Below, in pieces: positions 40,382 through 52,600 of a stretch of 64,000 nucleotides of DNA. Position 1 is the stretch's first letter. Every line of letters begins with the position of its first letter. Source of the DNA: Todiramphus chloris collaris (Eukaryota > Chordata > Aves > Coraciiformes > Alcedinidae). The DNA is taken from NCBI GenBank assembly GCA_025345505.1, contig JANVCC010000018.1, positions 4,338,490 through 4,402,489 of the forward strand, in the 5' to 3' direction. Below the pieces are notes generated by a model. It worked only from the letters and a program-made list of their open reading frames with translations. It was not told the origin of the DNA and did not search any database. The translations under genes were made by a program, and so were the position numbers.

Positions 40382-41104
40382 TTAGCAGTTGCTAAAAAAA
40401 AAAAAAAAAGCAGTTGCTTTTGAGAACTCACAGTTTACATTCATAGACTCCAGCAGCTTGAATTTTAAGTCTGTGACCTTGTAGTTGTTTTTCAGCACAA
40501 AGCCTGGGCATCGAGCCCCATATTGTACTCGCAAGAACGTGGCAAACTTTGTGGTCAGTGGGTTGCTTGTAGAGGTGGCAGATCTCTCACAGAAACCTTT
40601 TCCGCCCCCCGCAGATATGTCGGGGATAATTGGGTCATCAATCATTATTGACAAGATTTTGCATATGTTTCCTGGGTGGAAAAAATGATATGCAGTCTTT
40701 TGCTCAATGCAGAAAAGCAGAGCATCAGGAAAAATGAGGTGTCCCAGGCTTTGAATAGGGTTAATGGTTGTGATACATTGTCGTGCAGATGCCTTCTCCT
40801 TGTAGTCAGCACCTCTCAGTCCCACCTGAGCAAATTTTAGCCTTTCTCTCGGTTGGGCTAAGTCATGAGAAGACTTGGAGATGTTGCTTTTCATATTCGA
40901 TGCAAAGGAAACAACTTCTGGTTTCTTGACACTTTGCCCCCCTGTTTTCTTACCAGCCACCAGAGCAGTGTCACGAAGATGGTGCAGATAGCAAACAAAA
41001 AGAGCTGAACCACATGAATCTAGTTTCATTTTTTGCATTTTATTTGTTCTTACTACATCTGGGCTGTTGCATCCTGACTGCTTTGACTCGTGTAGAAGCA
41101 ACTT
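40382..41104 (-). other. Unexplained open frame of about 241 codons
   Basis: The frame is free of stops from 41104 down to 40382 on the - strand. The first in-frame ATG is about 20 codons in; the frame's upstream end reads TTG. The translation is not low-complexity except for a terminal Phe run caused by the A16 tract. I recognise no family, signal peptide, transmembrane segment or catalytic motif; pieces such as RVQYGARCPGFVLKNNYKVT are given for searching. No splice sites or poly(A) signal were tied to it. It could be chance, a decayed retrocopy, or an exon of an unknown gene; chance or a relic is more likely. Confidence 0.2.
40384..40418 (+). repeat. A16 run flanked by direct repeat AGCAGTTGCT
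   Basis: AGCAGTTGCT at 40384-40393 is followed by A16 (40394-40409) and again by AGCAGTTGCT (40409-40418, sharing one A). It looks like a target-site duplication around a bare poly(A), or a small local duplication. Confidence 0.8.
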
Positions 41105-44100
41105 CTATGAACAGCTGTTGGGCCATGAATAAGGAAGCTCTGTGAACACAAAGCCTGAGTAGACAAAGTGAGTCATTTTGTGAGGATGTACGTCCTTCTT
41201 TAAGTTTAAAGGTTTAACTTAGATTTTTGGGGGCATTTAGCTTTAATTTTCATCCCGCTTTGGAAGGCGACAGAACTACTGGGATTGTGCTCTGTGTGTG
41301 GACACAAGGGCAGTGTCTGCTTGTCCCTCTGCCTGTAGCTTTTCAATCCCATGGCCAGCCACAGTTCCTTGAAACTCATCAATTTCACAACTCCTAAATT
41401 CAAATATGTTTCATGATGACTTCTCTTCAGATAGCACAGATGTTCTGTCCAAGGGTAGAATTGGATGTAACCTTTTTTGTGCAGCAAAGAGGCCAACCAA
41501 GACATGTTGTACTATAGAAAAGCAAGTTCCTATACCCATGAACAAGGCTGGTTTTCTCTTCATGCGATGACTTGTCTTAAAATTTGTGGGAGTATTTTTA
41601 TTCTTTTCACATTTTTACAGGCCTAGACTAAGGCAACAGGATACTCAGAGACCTCCTAACAAGCTCATCTCACTGATTGTCTTGAAGTAACTCATTGCTT
41701 CAAACTGGACCACTACCTACACCTGCCCTAAACATTGCTGCTTGTTACAGTAATAGGAAAGGATTTAATCATGTCTATAGAATGACTTCATCCTTTCAAG
41801 TGTACCATGTCTTTTTCATTGTGTGTTATCCTGAAGTCTGCATCATTTTCAAGTGGCTCATTGGCTTCTAAAGGGTGAGACAGCCACAGCCATAGCTCCT
41901 GGGGGGGCTTCTGTGCATCCATCTGCTTGTGTATGTGTTTTCTGTGGAAAAGAGTTTCGGGAACCTTCTAAGCTTATTGCCTGGTGGTTAAGCATATTGA
42001 GGGCTGGAGGAGCTCTTCAGTGGAGGAAACAATTTCAAAGTCTGAGTCCACAGCAGGCAATGGAAGTGGTACATAATGCCCTTTTCCTCCCCGAGAATTA
42101 ACGTATTTGTGACTTGGGTGCACTCTTGCTATATTCAGGCTCTTTTTTACTGGGAGAATACAGGACCTTGAACCATTTCCCTCTGCATCTGGATGTTCTT
42201 CAAAGGAAACACAGGTGGGACAGCCTCACTGTGCATCAGTGACAACAGGAAGACCAGCACTGCCCAGCCCTGGGGTATAGGCTCACGACATGTTTCCTGG
42301 TCCCTTCTAAATACAAGAAAGACACAAGAAAGAAATGCTCCTAAACACGCAAGAAATTTTCTTGTGTAGAAAAATAAGAGCTTGTGAAGAGGCTTTAGAC
42401 CCACAAACACTGAAAGAAAGGGACTCAAATAGTGACTGTCAGGAAACGTGAAGTAAAATGCATTTGCTGAAAGCCCAGCTCAGTGAGCATGGCCCGCCGG
42501 TGCGGTGATGCTGATGTGGTGTCACTCATTGACATGCAGTGAAAAGATCGTAGAGCCTGAGCCCTCTGATTCTGCAGAGCAAAGGGTAAAATGTTTATCA
42601 GATGTGACCTGGATTTGGCCTTGATTTTTAAAGGCAGGCTTGTTGCTCTATGAATAAACTCAGGATGTTGAACATAAACATCTAAAACGTAGGAGGGGAT
42701 GACTCTTCTCACTCAAGCCCTAGAAACCAGGAAAGGAGAGACTTGAGATTTTAAAAGAAAAGTCCCAGCAGTGTGGAAGCAAGATGGGAAGATGCTCCAT
42801 TAAAAACAATTTGAGTTGCCACTTTCCATATCCTTGGGAACATGATACTGCTGGACCAGTGCTGGCCGCACACACCCTGCCCTACTCCTGGGATTATTCC
42901 TCGGATTTTCTGCAGACTAGAGGTAAAATTGGAGCTATACACCAGCCTGAGCCCTCAATAAGAGGCAGCCACTGTAGAAACTAGAGACTTAAACCTCTTC
43001 CAGGAACCCCGGGTGGGGTGTTTTCAAAGAAAAGGTCGAGCTCTCTCTTTCCGTCTACAAAAAACAACCAACTGTGAATGTAGGCTTGGATATTTTCTAA
43101 AAGTTTTTTCCTGTAGCCCAGACTTCTAGATAGAAAAATACTACAGAGTGAGAGTACATCTTTCCTCCTGGCTCTGCTGGTTGTTTGCAGGCAGCTTTTC
43201 CCTTATCAGGATTGCCTGAGTGCTACATGTTTGCACACTTCAGGCTTCTTTTGACCTGTCCCTTGTGCTCTGGACATTTGCCTGAACCCCTGCCCCGGTG
43301 CTCTGACCTCCTAGCACACAAGAGTTCATTTGCTGTAGCAAAGCTGAGCGTGTGGAAATCTGTTTTTTCCCTTTTGGCTGAGCAAACGGGAGCATTCACA
43401 CCTCCTGACGCTGGGCTGCAGTGTGGAAAGGAAAGAGAGATTTATGAAGCCTGGGAGAAAATAAAGTGGAAAGAAATCAGGTGTACCAACAGTGATGTTC
43501 CCCTGGGAGGAGGCAGGAGTGCATTTCCATCTCGGTTTTGCCAGGTGTGAATTTTTCCAGGACCTGTTATCACTCACTAATTAATGCTTACACATAGCAG
43601 CCACCCTCCCAAAACCCAGCCCAAGGTGGAGATGAGCTGTTTGGGAAGAGCTGCTACAAATGAACCACTGCTGGAGCCCAAAGAGGCAGGACAGGGGTTA
43701 TCTCACCTCGTTCAGGACAGATTTCCATATCTAGGCTAGTTACCCTACGTTCATCTCCTTTATAGTCAATAAAGGGAAACTAGCATTTTGGTGTAGCATT
43801 CTTTAGTTACCCACTTTAGGATGAGATGATCTAGAAGAGTATTTCTTCCTCTAGACTGCAAAGGCATTCCAGAGACATCTACCTTGTATCTGGGTCATGA
43901 GGAGGTGCAAAAAACTGTGCCCCTGGAGCCAATCTACCAGTAGATTTCATATACCTCATGGCTGGAGAATGGTTCTGAGTTTTGAAGTCCAAATTACTTT
44001 TCAATCCTTTAACTCAATGGTTGTCCACAAAAGTAGTGAGAGCACCATATTTTTGAACAGAAAAGTGGTGTTTTTTTTGTAAAAATTGTCAACTCCATGC

Positions 44101-46146
44101 TCTGCCCCAGGAGATATTTTTAGTAGTGACAGCCTTTGAGTTTATCTTGGTGAGTGACTGGAGTGAGCAAGACTCAAGAACTGATCCATTAGTTTCTGGG
44201 CTTTGGGTTGAGTTTTCCAGTTTTCCTCACAGTGTCAAACAGAAAAATGCTCCAGGAATCAAATGAAAAAGACAGAGAAGGACCATTTGTCCTTCATTTG
44301 GCATGAGTGGCAACCTTGCTGCTCTCTATGCAGATTCACTGCACAAATGATGTGGTGACAATCTGACCTCAAAAAAGCTTCAAGGCTCCTTCAGACTAAC
44401 AGTCATAGACTTGGATGCTTTCCCAAAGTGTAGCTAAACATTTTGCGTTTGCAAAAAAAGACAAGTTGGGAACCTTCCAAGAGGCTTGTCCTAAAAGGCA
44501 TCTGAACCTTCTTGCTCCAGTGGGGCTAAAATCACTCTGGGACAACTCTTGCTTGTGTTGGGGCAGTTGGAGGGGAGCCAATGACAGGTGGCAGCAGGGT
44601 ACGAAACTGGGACAAAATCAGTCTTGGGATGGATCTTCTGCATTTCAGCCACATCATTCCTGGTCCTGAGCAGAGCAGGGGAACCTAAAAAGTAATGAGA
44701 GAAAGATTAATGAACTGTCAACAGCAAGAGCTGTGGCTTGGGTGCAGGTGGCACCCAACCAAGGGCTCTGGCCAGGCTGTATTTCCTAAGCAGCAGGAGG
44801 GGGGACATCAATCAGCTGCACAAAGAGTCATGCTGGATTTGGGGTAATGAGAACCTGGAGGCACTGCTGTCCCCAGCTGCATCATGTGGTTGGCCCCTTG
44901 ATGTTGGCATTTTGTATTAGCTGGCTGTGTCACACACTCAGGTCCCCACCATCAAAGGCAGCACATGTGCCTTCCAGAAGGGGTTTTTTAATCTGTTTGT
45001 GCTCAGAAATGAGCTGGAGCAGTGCTGGTGGAGATAACTGGAAGGGGAAACTCTCTGATTTTGGGGAACCAGAGATATGTCACAGCTGGTGCTTCATCCA
45101 GGCTACCTTTGCATTTGCTCCTACCTCCAAATGCCGAGGTCACTGATGCCCAGGAATTACCCAGCATAGATTAGCTTTATTTAACTTGTACAGGGGTTTT
45201 TTGAATGCTGTAGCCCTGATTTCTCTCTGGGCTAATAGCTTAGCAATGGACACCAAGAACTGGCTTCTCTCTCCCATCACACGTAGAGCAGTTGTCTCCT
45301 CTGTGGAAGCAGGTTGGCCCTCGGGGAGCAGGTTGCTCCAAACCCCTCACTTTGAGATGCTGGGCCTTCACCGGGAACCAGTTTGTCAAATAAAACCATC
45401 ATCAACCCACAGCTTTTAATTCCTATTGTGGTCATAGAAATCAGGTGGCAAGTAGGAGAACAATGTCCCCAAGATGTCCTTGTCCATGTCCATGGTAGGT
45501 TTGTTCCCCACAGCTATGTGAACCAAACAGTGCCTGAGTACCTGGACTCAGGCTCTTGTCCTGAAGCCATTTGGCTTTTGGTTGGTTGGTTGGTTTTTTG
45601 TTTGGATCCATAACACTAAATACCTTCAGCCCGTAGAAGAGACCAGCCACATCTGAAATGCCTATTCAAGATGTGGTCCTTGACTTTGCTAACATGTGGT
45701 CTATGCCTGGAAATGGCTTGGGAGAGTGCTACTTGACTGTGCCCATGCTGAAAACTTTGCAGTAGGGATGTGTTATTGTTCCTATTTCCACATGCCAGGG
45801 CTGTTTAATTTACTATATATAGTCATAGTGTATGTGTACTTGAATATATTCTCTCTGGTTTGTTGTAGAGGTTTCATGTAGCATACACTATAAAAAGTTT
45901 CTTTTTCAGATTTTCATCTTGACATGAAAGTGCATTACAACATTTGCCATCAATAAAACACAATTCCTTCCATGTGAAAAGCATTACGGCCACAGTATGG
46001 TTATTGAGTGATGATACCTGGATGACGGAAATACACGAACAGGAAAGTGTACATAGGGAAACTTCAGAAATGATGCCAAGTTTTTTAAAAAATGCCAGTG
46101 TCTGATAGTAACACAGATGGGGTTGGAGAATTTAGTTTATTTGTAC

Positions 46147-46156
46147 NNNNNNNNNN
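46147..46156. other. Assembly gap of 10 N
   Basis: Ten N bases lie directly at the left edge of a GGAAA tandem repeat, so the gap was probably caused by the repeat. Confidence 0.97.
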
Positions 46157-46203
46157 GAAAGGAAAGGAAAGGAAAGGAAAGGAAAGGAAAGGAAAGGAAA
46201 GGA
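46157..46203 (+). repeat. (GGAAA)n microsatellite
   Basis: About nine perfect copies of the pentamer follow the N gap. The true array length is unknown because the left end is missing. Confidence 0.95.
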
Positions 46204-49095
46204 GAAATAGGCTGAGCTGAAAGAGAAATAAAAGTAAGGCAGGCAAGGAAAAGCTTCACAAATCATTAACTGATGAGGTTGGCAACCCTGTGAAGACATG
46301 TATGAAGAACAGGTTGCTTGCCTCTTGCTCTGTACTTCAATCTTGGACCAAGACAATCATGACCAGGCACCAGGTTTTTCAGGATCTCCTTCTGCACTCA
46401 GCCTGTTGCTTGTGTCCAGCACGATGTCCAGTGCTGGGATGACAGGTTAATGTTGACTGCGTTTGTAGTGGACTGTAGGTACCATTAAAATTATCTTGGA
46501 CTTTGTATCCTAGAGATAGCTCCTTCAGACCAGGCTTGAGGACACTAACTGGGATATTGCCCTCTCTTATACAGTTGATGCCTAAACTGAGCAGCTCACT
46601 CCAAACTTGCTGAAACAGAGGAGAAAAACTCCTGTGACTTTGAAGAGAACTTTGGATCAAGCCTTTCTCCTGAAAATGTGCCAAGACAGGATCCTTCTAT
46701 TGGCTCTAAATTTGGGTTTTATGAAAATGTTCCCATGAGCACCAAAAATAATGCTAGCTGTGTTTTGATTTTACCAAAAGTTTAGATTCAAGAAAAAAAA
46801 AAAAAAAAAACACCATGCTAATTAACTTGTTAACCGAACTCATTAAATACACATCTCCAAATCTTCCTGAAAGTAACGTAAATCACCAGCGCTGGGTTCC
46901 CAAGATGCAAGGCAAGTCGCTCGCCTTTGGAATGCGTAAACATTTAGTGGAAGAAATTGCGACTTCAGAGAAAGTACAAACAAAGCAGCCTGTTTGTTTG
47001 TGCGGCTGCTTTCTCGCAGGAGAACAACTGAGAAGCATGGAAAGGCTTGAGTGTCCTCCATGGTTCGTGGTCGTAGCCGCGATCCAAACGGGACAGAACA
47101 AAGGCTTTCCTATTTATAGCCGAGCAACCGAAAGGAAAAGCGCTGGAGTGGTGAAAAGGCACAGTCTGCCATTGTCAAGGCTTCTGAAAAAGAACACAAA
47201 CCATGGCTTATCAAAGAGCAGTAACAAAAAAGGATTTTGCTGGGTGGAAAATAAACGATGTTTTTCCATTGAATCCACCATCCCACATCATTTTTTTCTG
47301 GGTTGGTCACACTTCATCAGGGCAGTGATTCCAGATGGGGGGGGAGGTAGGAGGAGACGCACGTGTCTACGTATGTGTGGAGGAAGTGCTCAGCAAAACC
47401 CACAGTCCCATTATTTCCATTTTGCAGGAAATGCCAATAATACGAGTCAGAATCAAACTGTTATGTGACATCACCAAAAGGCTAGATTTTGATTTAAGGA
47501 ATAAGATAAGCCCTAGTGTTTGTGCTAACAGCTGCTTTTAATGTTTATTTTTTAAAAAAAAAATGAAGCTATATACAATAAATAAATAGGCTATTTCATC
47601 CACTCTATCAGGTCTTATTCGACATCTTGCCACACTATCAAATGACTTCATCTCCCTGCTGTGTTATATTTACACAGCTACCGAGGCATTAGGAAATCAG
47701 AGCTACCCAAATACATTGTAAAGGAAAGAGCAGTTGTAGTGTGACACAAAAATACTTTATTTTTTTCTTCTGAAACAGGCTTTTTCTGAAAGAAATTATT
47801 TTGTTTCAGGAAAGTGTCTTTTATCAAAGCCTTTTTCTCAGGGGGGAAAAAAAAAGGAAAGTTTATTTGAATTGAAGTTTCTGACAGGAAGACATTTTAA
47901 TGGATTTTTTTTACAATTCTGGCTTTGCTTTTGCCTTGTGTCTTCCTGATACTATGACAAAACTGATGACCAACACCACCCCATCCCAGAAATCACCTGG
48001 ACATGCTTCAGAATTCAGTATTTATACCAGAGTGTCTGGAACCAGTAGCAGAAAGCCTGATAAGGGCTTAGCCCCCCCCCTTTTAGCTACTCAATTTGTA
48101 TGTGTCAGTGCTACAGTATACCTGCTGTGGGAATGCATCTGCTCTACCTCACCACCATCTCCTTCTCCTTAACAAAACATCACTGTTAACTACCTGTACT
48201 GGTTTCTGATCTCATGTGGTTGTTGTCTCGGGCATGTTACTGGGGTGTATTACTGGGTTGTGTTGGCGAAGCCAGAGCTGCCATTGGTGATGCCAAATTT
48301 AGGAGGCAGGCTGGGGCTTAGTTGTAAGGAGGGGCCGTGTCCAGGATGGGAGCAGTGAGGTGGCAGAAGGGCTCAGCAAGTGATGGGACTTGGCCAGGAA
48401 GGAGTTAAAATTCTTGAAATGTTCTACTCCTCGATGATCTACCTCAACAGAGCTAAGCCCACCTAACCCATCTGTGAATTTGACTTTCTCACTGGAAGAT
48501 GGGACCTGCCACAGGCCCTGAAGGTGAGGACCTGTTGCTATTACCACCTTAGAGAGAAAAGTCAAGGAGGGGATCTTTTGGGAAATCCCAGGCATCTATC
48601 TCTAGGTGGACAATGTGAGCTGAGATTGTCGCAAAGGGTCGTTTGCGTTTGTGCACTTGACTATGAAAGAAAGGTAAACGCCTTTCAGGGAGAGGGAGGA
48701 GCTGTGGAAATACATAGGAATTCACAGGAAAGACACAAGCCCACATTGGGCCAAGCCACCTGCGCAGTGTCCGACCCTGCTTGCACAGCTCGGAAGGCAC
48801 TCTTGCAAAAGCTGATTTTCAGAGGGAAGAAGATCTTATGGGAGGCTCGGGTGGAGTGAAGGTGAGATAAAAGCAGGCTGCAGTCTTAAGGGGCACAACT
48901 GTCCAGATGTGCCTCCTCACAGCTCAGCCAGGTGACAAAGTGACAGGCAACGCTGAGAAAGCCAAGCGAGAGGAGCCCACTGCAGGGACAGATGGTGCTG
49001 AGTAAAGGTTTTGCTAAGGTGGAAAACTCCCTCTGGCACAGGGCACATTTAAGGAAACTCAATGCATTTACATGGAACAAGTTAACCAATTTATC

Positions 49096-49645
49096 TGGAG
49101 TATTGTGTTCAGTTCTGGTCTCTCCAGTACTAGAGAGAGTCCAGTGGGGAGCTACAAAGATGACGAAGGGACTGGAACATCTCTCTAATGAGGAAAGGCT
49201 GAGAGCCCTAGGGCTGTTTAGCCTGGAGAAGAGAAGACTGAGAGGGGATCTTATGAATGTTTACAAATCTCTGAAGGGTGGGTGTCAAGGAGAAGAGGCC
49301 AGGCTCTTTTCAGTGGTGCCCTGGGATAGGACAAGAGGTAATGGTAGCAAGGTGAAGCACAGGAAGTTCCACCTCAACATGAGGAAAAACTTCTTCCCTG
49401 TGAGAGTGACAGAGCCTGGCCCAGGCTGCCCAGAGAGGCTGTGGAGTCTCCTTCTCTAGAGACTTTCAAGACCTGACTGGATCTGTTCCTGTGTGGCCTG
49501 CTCTGGGTGATCCTGCTCTGTCAGGGATGTTGAACTTGATGATCTCCAGAGGTGCCTTCCAACTCCTATCATTCTGTGATTATGTGATTCTGTGATGAAC
49601 TGCAGCATTACCTGGTTATTGTGTCTTGGATTCTATGATTCTATG
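49096..49645 (+). mobile_element. CR1 LINE 3' fragment with extended 3' tail
   Basis: The element begins in the CR1 coding tail ([20 protein letters not shown] junction) and includes [48 protein letters not shown] and [20 protein letters not shown]. It is closely similar to the 36.2 kb copy and carries the same CCCAGGCTGCCCAGAGAGGC block, so both belong to one CR1 subfamily. After ATTCTGTG-type repeats it has the same 36-nt tail (49597-49632), followed here by ATTCTATGATTCTATG (49630-49645). A frame starting upstream at 48992 fuses unique DNA to this CR1 and is not a gene. Confidence 0.95.
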
Positions 49646-52600
49646 TATTTGAGAAAAAATTATGAGAAAAGAGAACTCAGGTGCTCAACCTGATTTACCT
49701 TTCCTGCAATGTCATGATAACTGGAGCAAACCAGGTTACATTTTACCTTGTCTCTCCCCAAGACACTTGCACATCTGGGATTTGTGGGAATGATGTGGAT
49801 GGGACGGATGTGAAGGACCTGGTTTGGTCTGGGTCTAGGCTGTGAGCTGGCTCAGCACTGAGGCTCCCAAAATCAGACAGGCACAGTTAAGCTCTTCAGC
49901 ACTGCCAAGGGGCAAAGTGGCAGGACTTCAAAAAAGACTTGCTAATTCCCTCAAAGCAGATGTCAATTCTTCTGGATTTACACCCACTGCACTGTGATCA
50001 GGTGGAACAAGGGTGAACCTGGGCACAGAGCAGGAGGTTCTCAGATCATCTACTGAAAACCATTCTTGTTTTCCTTAGATTAGGGAAGGAGGTGGGGAGA
50101 TGGGGAAAAGATGTGGTCCATCTGGGACAGAAGTCAGAGATTACATGAAATAATTGATGCCATACGAGCACAAAGTCACATTTTCTTGCAAATGTCCACA
50201 GCACTGAGCTGTGATGGGCAATGAAAAGATGACAATGAAGATGGTTATCCAAAGAAAAGACATTTCAGTAGTGAAAGACAGCCTGAAAGGGGACATTTAT
50301 ACTAATAAATTTAACAGTTCAATGGACACATTGATCATCGTTATTAGCATGGACTTGCCCTAACAGAATCATTAGGAGAGGCCTGGGCAATCTTTTGGCC
50401 TGGACTTCCCCATACAATGCCTGGCACAGCTCAGCAGCCAGCACAAGCCAGGGACTGTTCCCAGTGGGCAGCTTGGATATGATTGGCCTCATCTGGAGGC
50501 TACATTAAATACCGTGGACATGGCCAAGCCATGCCTGGTAGCCTTCTGGCCAAAGAATCGGCCCCGGTCCTTTTGTTTGATGTGGACAAGTGTATTCATT
50601 TTGTTACCTTTTCAAAGCATTTAGCTGCACCCTATCATCAGGGTGTCTGCGTGCTTCCTGAGCTCTGATGTATTTATCTTTGAAACCCATCTGGAAAGTG
50701 GGAGAGAGCTATTAACCTTACTGGAGAGAGGGGGACCGGAGGTGGAGCAAAGCCTGTCTGCACACCAACGCACAGCAGCACGGTCAGACAAAACTGGCTC
50801 CAGGCAACTTAATGAGGGTAAATGTCGTAAAGACCTAGCATGGTGGACCTCGAAAATGCAGTATATGCCTGTTTCTTGAATCAGCTTGTGGCTTCCCAGT
50901 ATGAAAGCCGTGATGTCATGTCTTCCCTGTGGTTTTGACCCATGCAAAGCAGTGGGGATGCTCCTACCCGTGCTACGACCACGCCGGCGCTCGGATGGGA
51001 GTGTGGGCACACAAACAAGTTGCTGCAGGGTAGACAAGGGCGTGAGCCTTCTCCTCCACCTCTGTACCTGTGCATGCTTGTTAGCATGCACACAGCGAGT
51101 GTCGGGTACTAGGTACGCATCCCCTCTGCTACAGAGGAGCAGCTTGCTCCCAGGGCATGGGGGGGGGGTGGGTGTGTGTGAAGAAACACACTTGAGATGG
51201 CGGAGAAGACTCAGTTGGAGTTTCTGCTGTAGCACATCCCGTGGGAACTCGTCCATACGCCTGTACAAAGTGAGTTGCCCTCAGATCACACCAGAAGTCT
51301 GTGGCAGAGGCAAGGCTGGAACTCATCTCTACCAAGCTGCCCTTTCACGCTCGTCAGTTATTAACAAGCGTATTTCTTAAGCACCAGCAGTGTGTTCATA
51401 GCTATTAAAAATATAAAGGAGCTATAAGGTTCGACCTGCCCTCTGTTCCACCCGTGTCAGATAGCCACTGAAATGAAGAGGTGTTTATTTGCCTGGAAGT
51501 GTGGAGTCTTATGTCAGCTCCCAGCATAGGAAGTAATTTTGCTGGGGGTCTGATCCTGACCCTGGGGAGAGGACTGGTGCTTTTGTTTCTGTTTTACTCC
51601 AAGCATGGTGCCTGTGCTCTCAGCATACCTGGAAAATTATCACGCTTCGCAGCCAGCGTCGGTTCCTGGCCACCCCTGCTACACACAAGGCTAAATTGGG
51701 AAACTAAACTCCTTTTTTTTTTTTTTTTCCTGGTGTATGGCTGGCCTCCCCACCTTGCCACTCATGAATGCCTTGCTGAGTTAGCTGTGATTTGGAAAAT
51801 TAATTGACTCGGAGCCTACTGCTGAAGCAGCCTCAAACGCAGAACACCCAAGACGTAGCGGTAGCAAGGTCAGAGGAGGTGGGAATTTTTGCGAGAGGTA
51901 GCAAGCAATAAGCAGAGCAGAATATGGGCACTGGTGGGGAAATGTAAAAGGAAACCATTCAGATCAGACAGAGCCATGGGAGACAAGGCAACGGGACCTT
52001 GGGAGGCTTTGGTATTTACCGGTGGAGTTAGCAATGCCTGTGGCGGGAAATGCCCCTGGCTCACTGTGGGAGGTGGGGGTTCTCCAGAGACCCCCTTGCC
52101 TCTAGCCAGGACATGCAAAGAGCACCCTAAGGACCACCTCCTGCGAGCACAGGGAGCAGCATCTTTGCTGGGTAAAGAAATCTTAAATTATGTAGTTTAT
52201 CTCACGCACACCATCTGCTTGGGAGTCAGCCCCTTGAGAGAAAAAAAGGAGCAAGGGCCGGGTACAGCTCCATAAGGGCTTTTCTCCTATGGCTTCAGTG
52301 CTTTTGATCTCATTTTATGAATCTTCGTATAAAAAAGAACTCTCAGAGCATGCCCGTTGTCCATGGCACAGAGAGTAAGCCCAAACTTTGGCTTGTTCAA
52401 ATTAAAAATCGTTAATTCCCATCCGAGGCGGCCCAGGGGCACACGCACAGACAGTTACGGAGGCTCAGCTGAGAGGGAGGTGATTTGTTAAGTCGCTGTC
52501 ACGCCAGCGCACGTTTGAACTTTCCCTGGCTGCACGGTGGGGAGGATGCTGACAGTTCCGAGCTGCACGGCACGAAGGAAAGGCGTTTCTGGGGGTTGAG

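Larger units (their letters stand above)
37227..49095. other. Intergenic sequence between CR1 copies
   Basis: Nearly 12 kb without a recognisable gene. It contains minisatellite tracts at 38.4 and 39.5 kb, an A16 run with duplicated flanks at 40.39 kb, an unexplained minus-strand frame at 40.4-41.1 kb, a 10-N gap with a GGAAA repeat at 46.15 kb, and long A-runs near 40.09 and 46.79 kb. The rest looks unique. Confidence 0.6.

Noticed and set aside
46815..47468. Plus-strand frame of 217 codons
   Set aside because: The start follows an A-run, the composition is mixed with Gly/Arg low complexity, and no domain, splice site or family was recognised. It remains only a possible chance frame.
48992..49459. 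Plus-strand frame of 155 codons
   Set aside because: It fuses about 30 codons of unique sequence to a CR1 3' coding fragment. There is no sign of a real gene.
50621..51268. Minus-strand frame of 215 codons
   Set aside because: It lies in a more GC-rich stretch where stops are rarer, contains low-complexity Pro/Ser and Arg segments, and resembles no known family.
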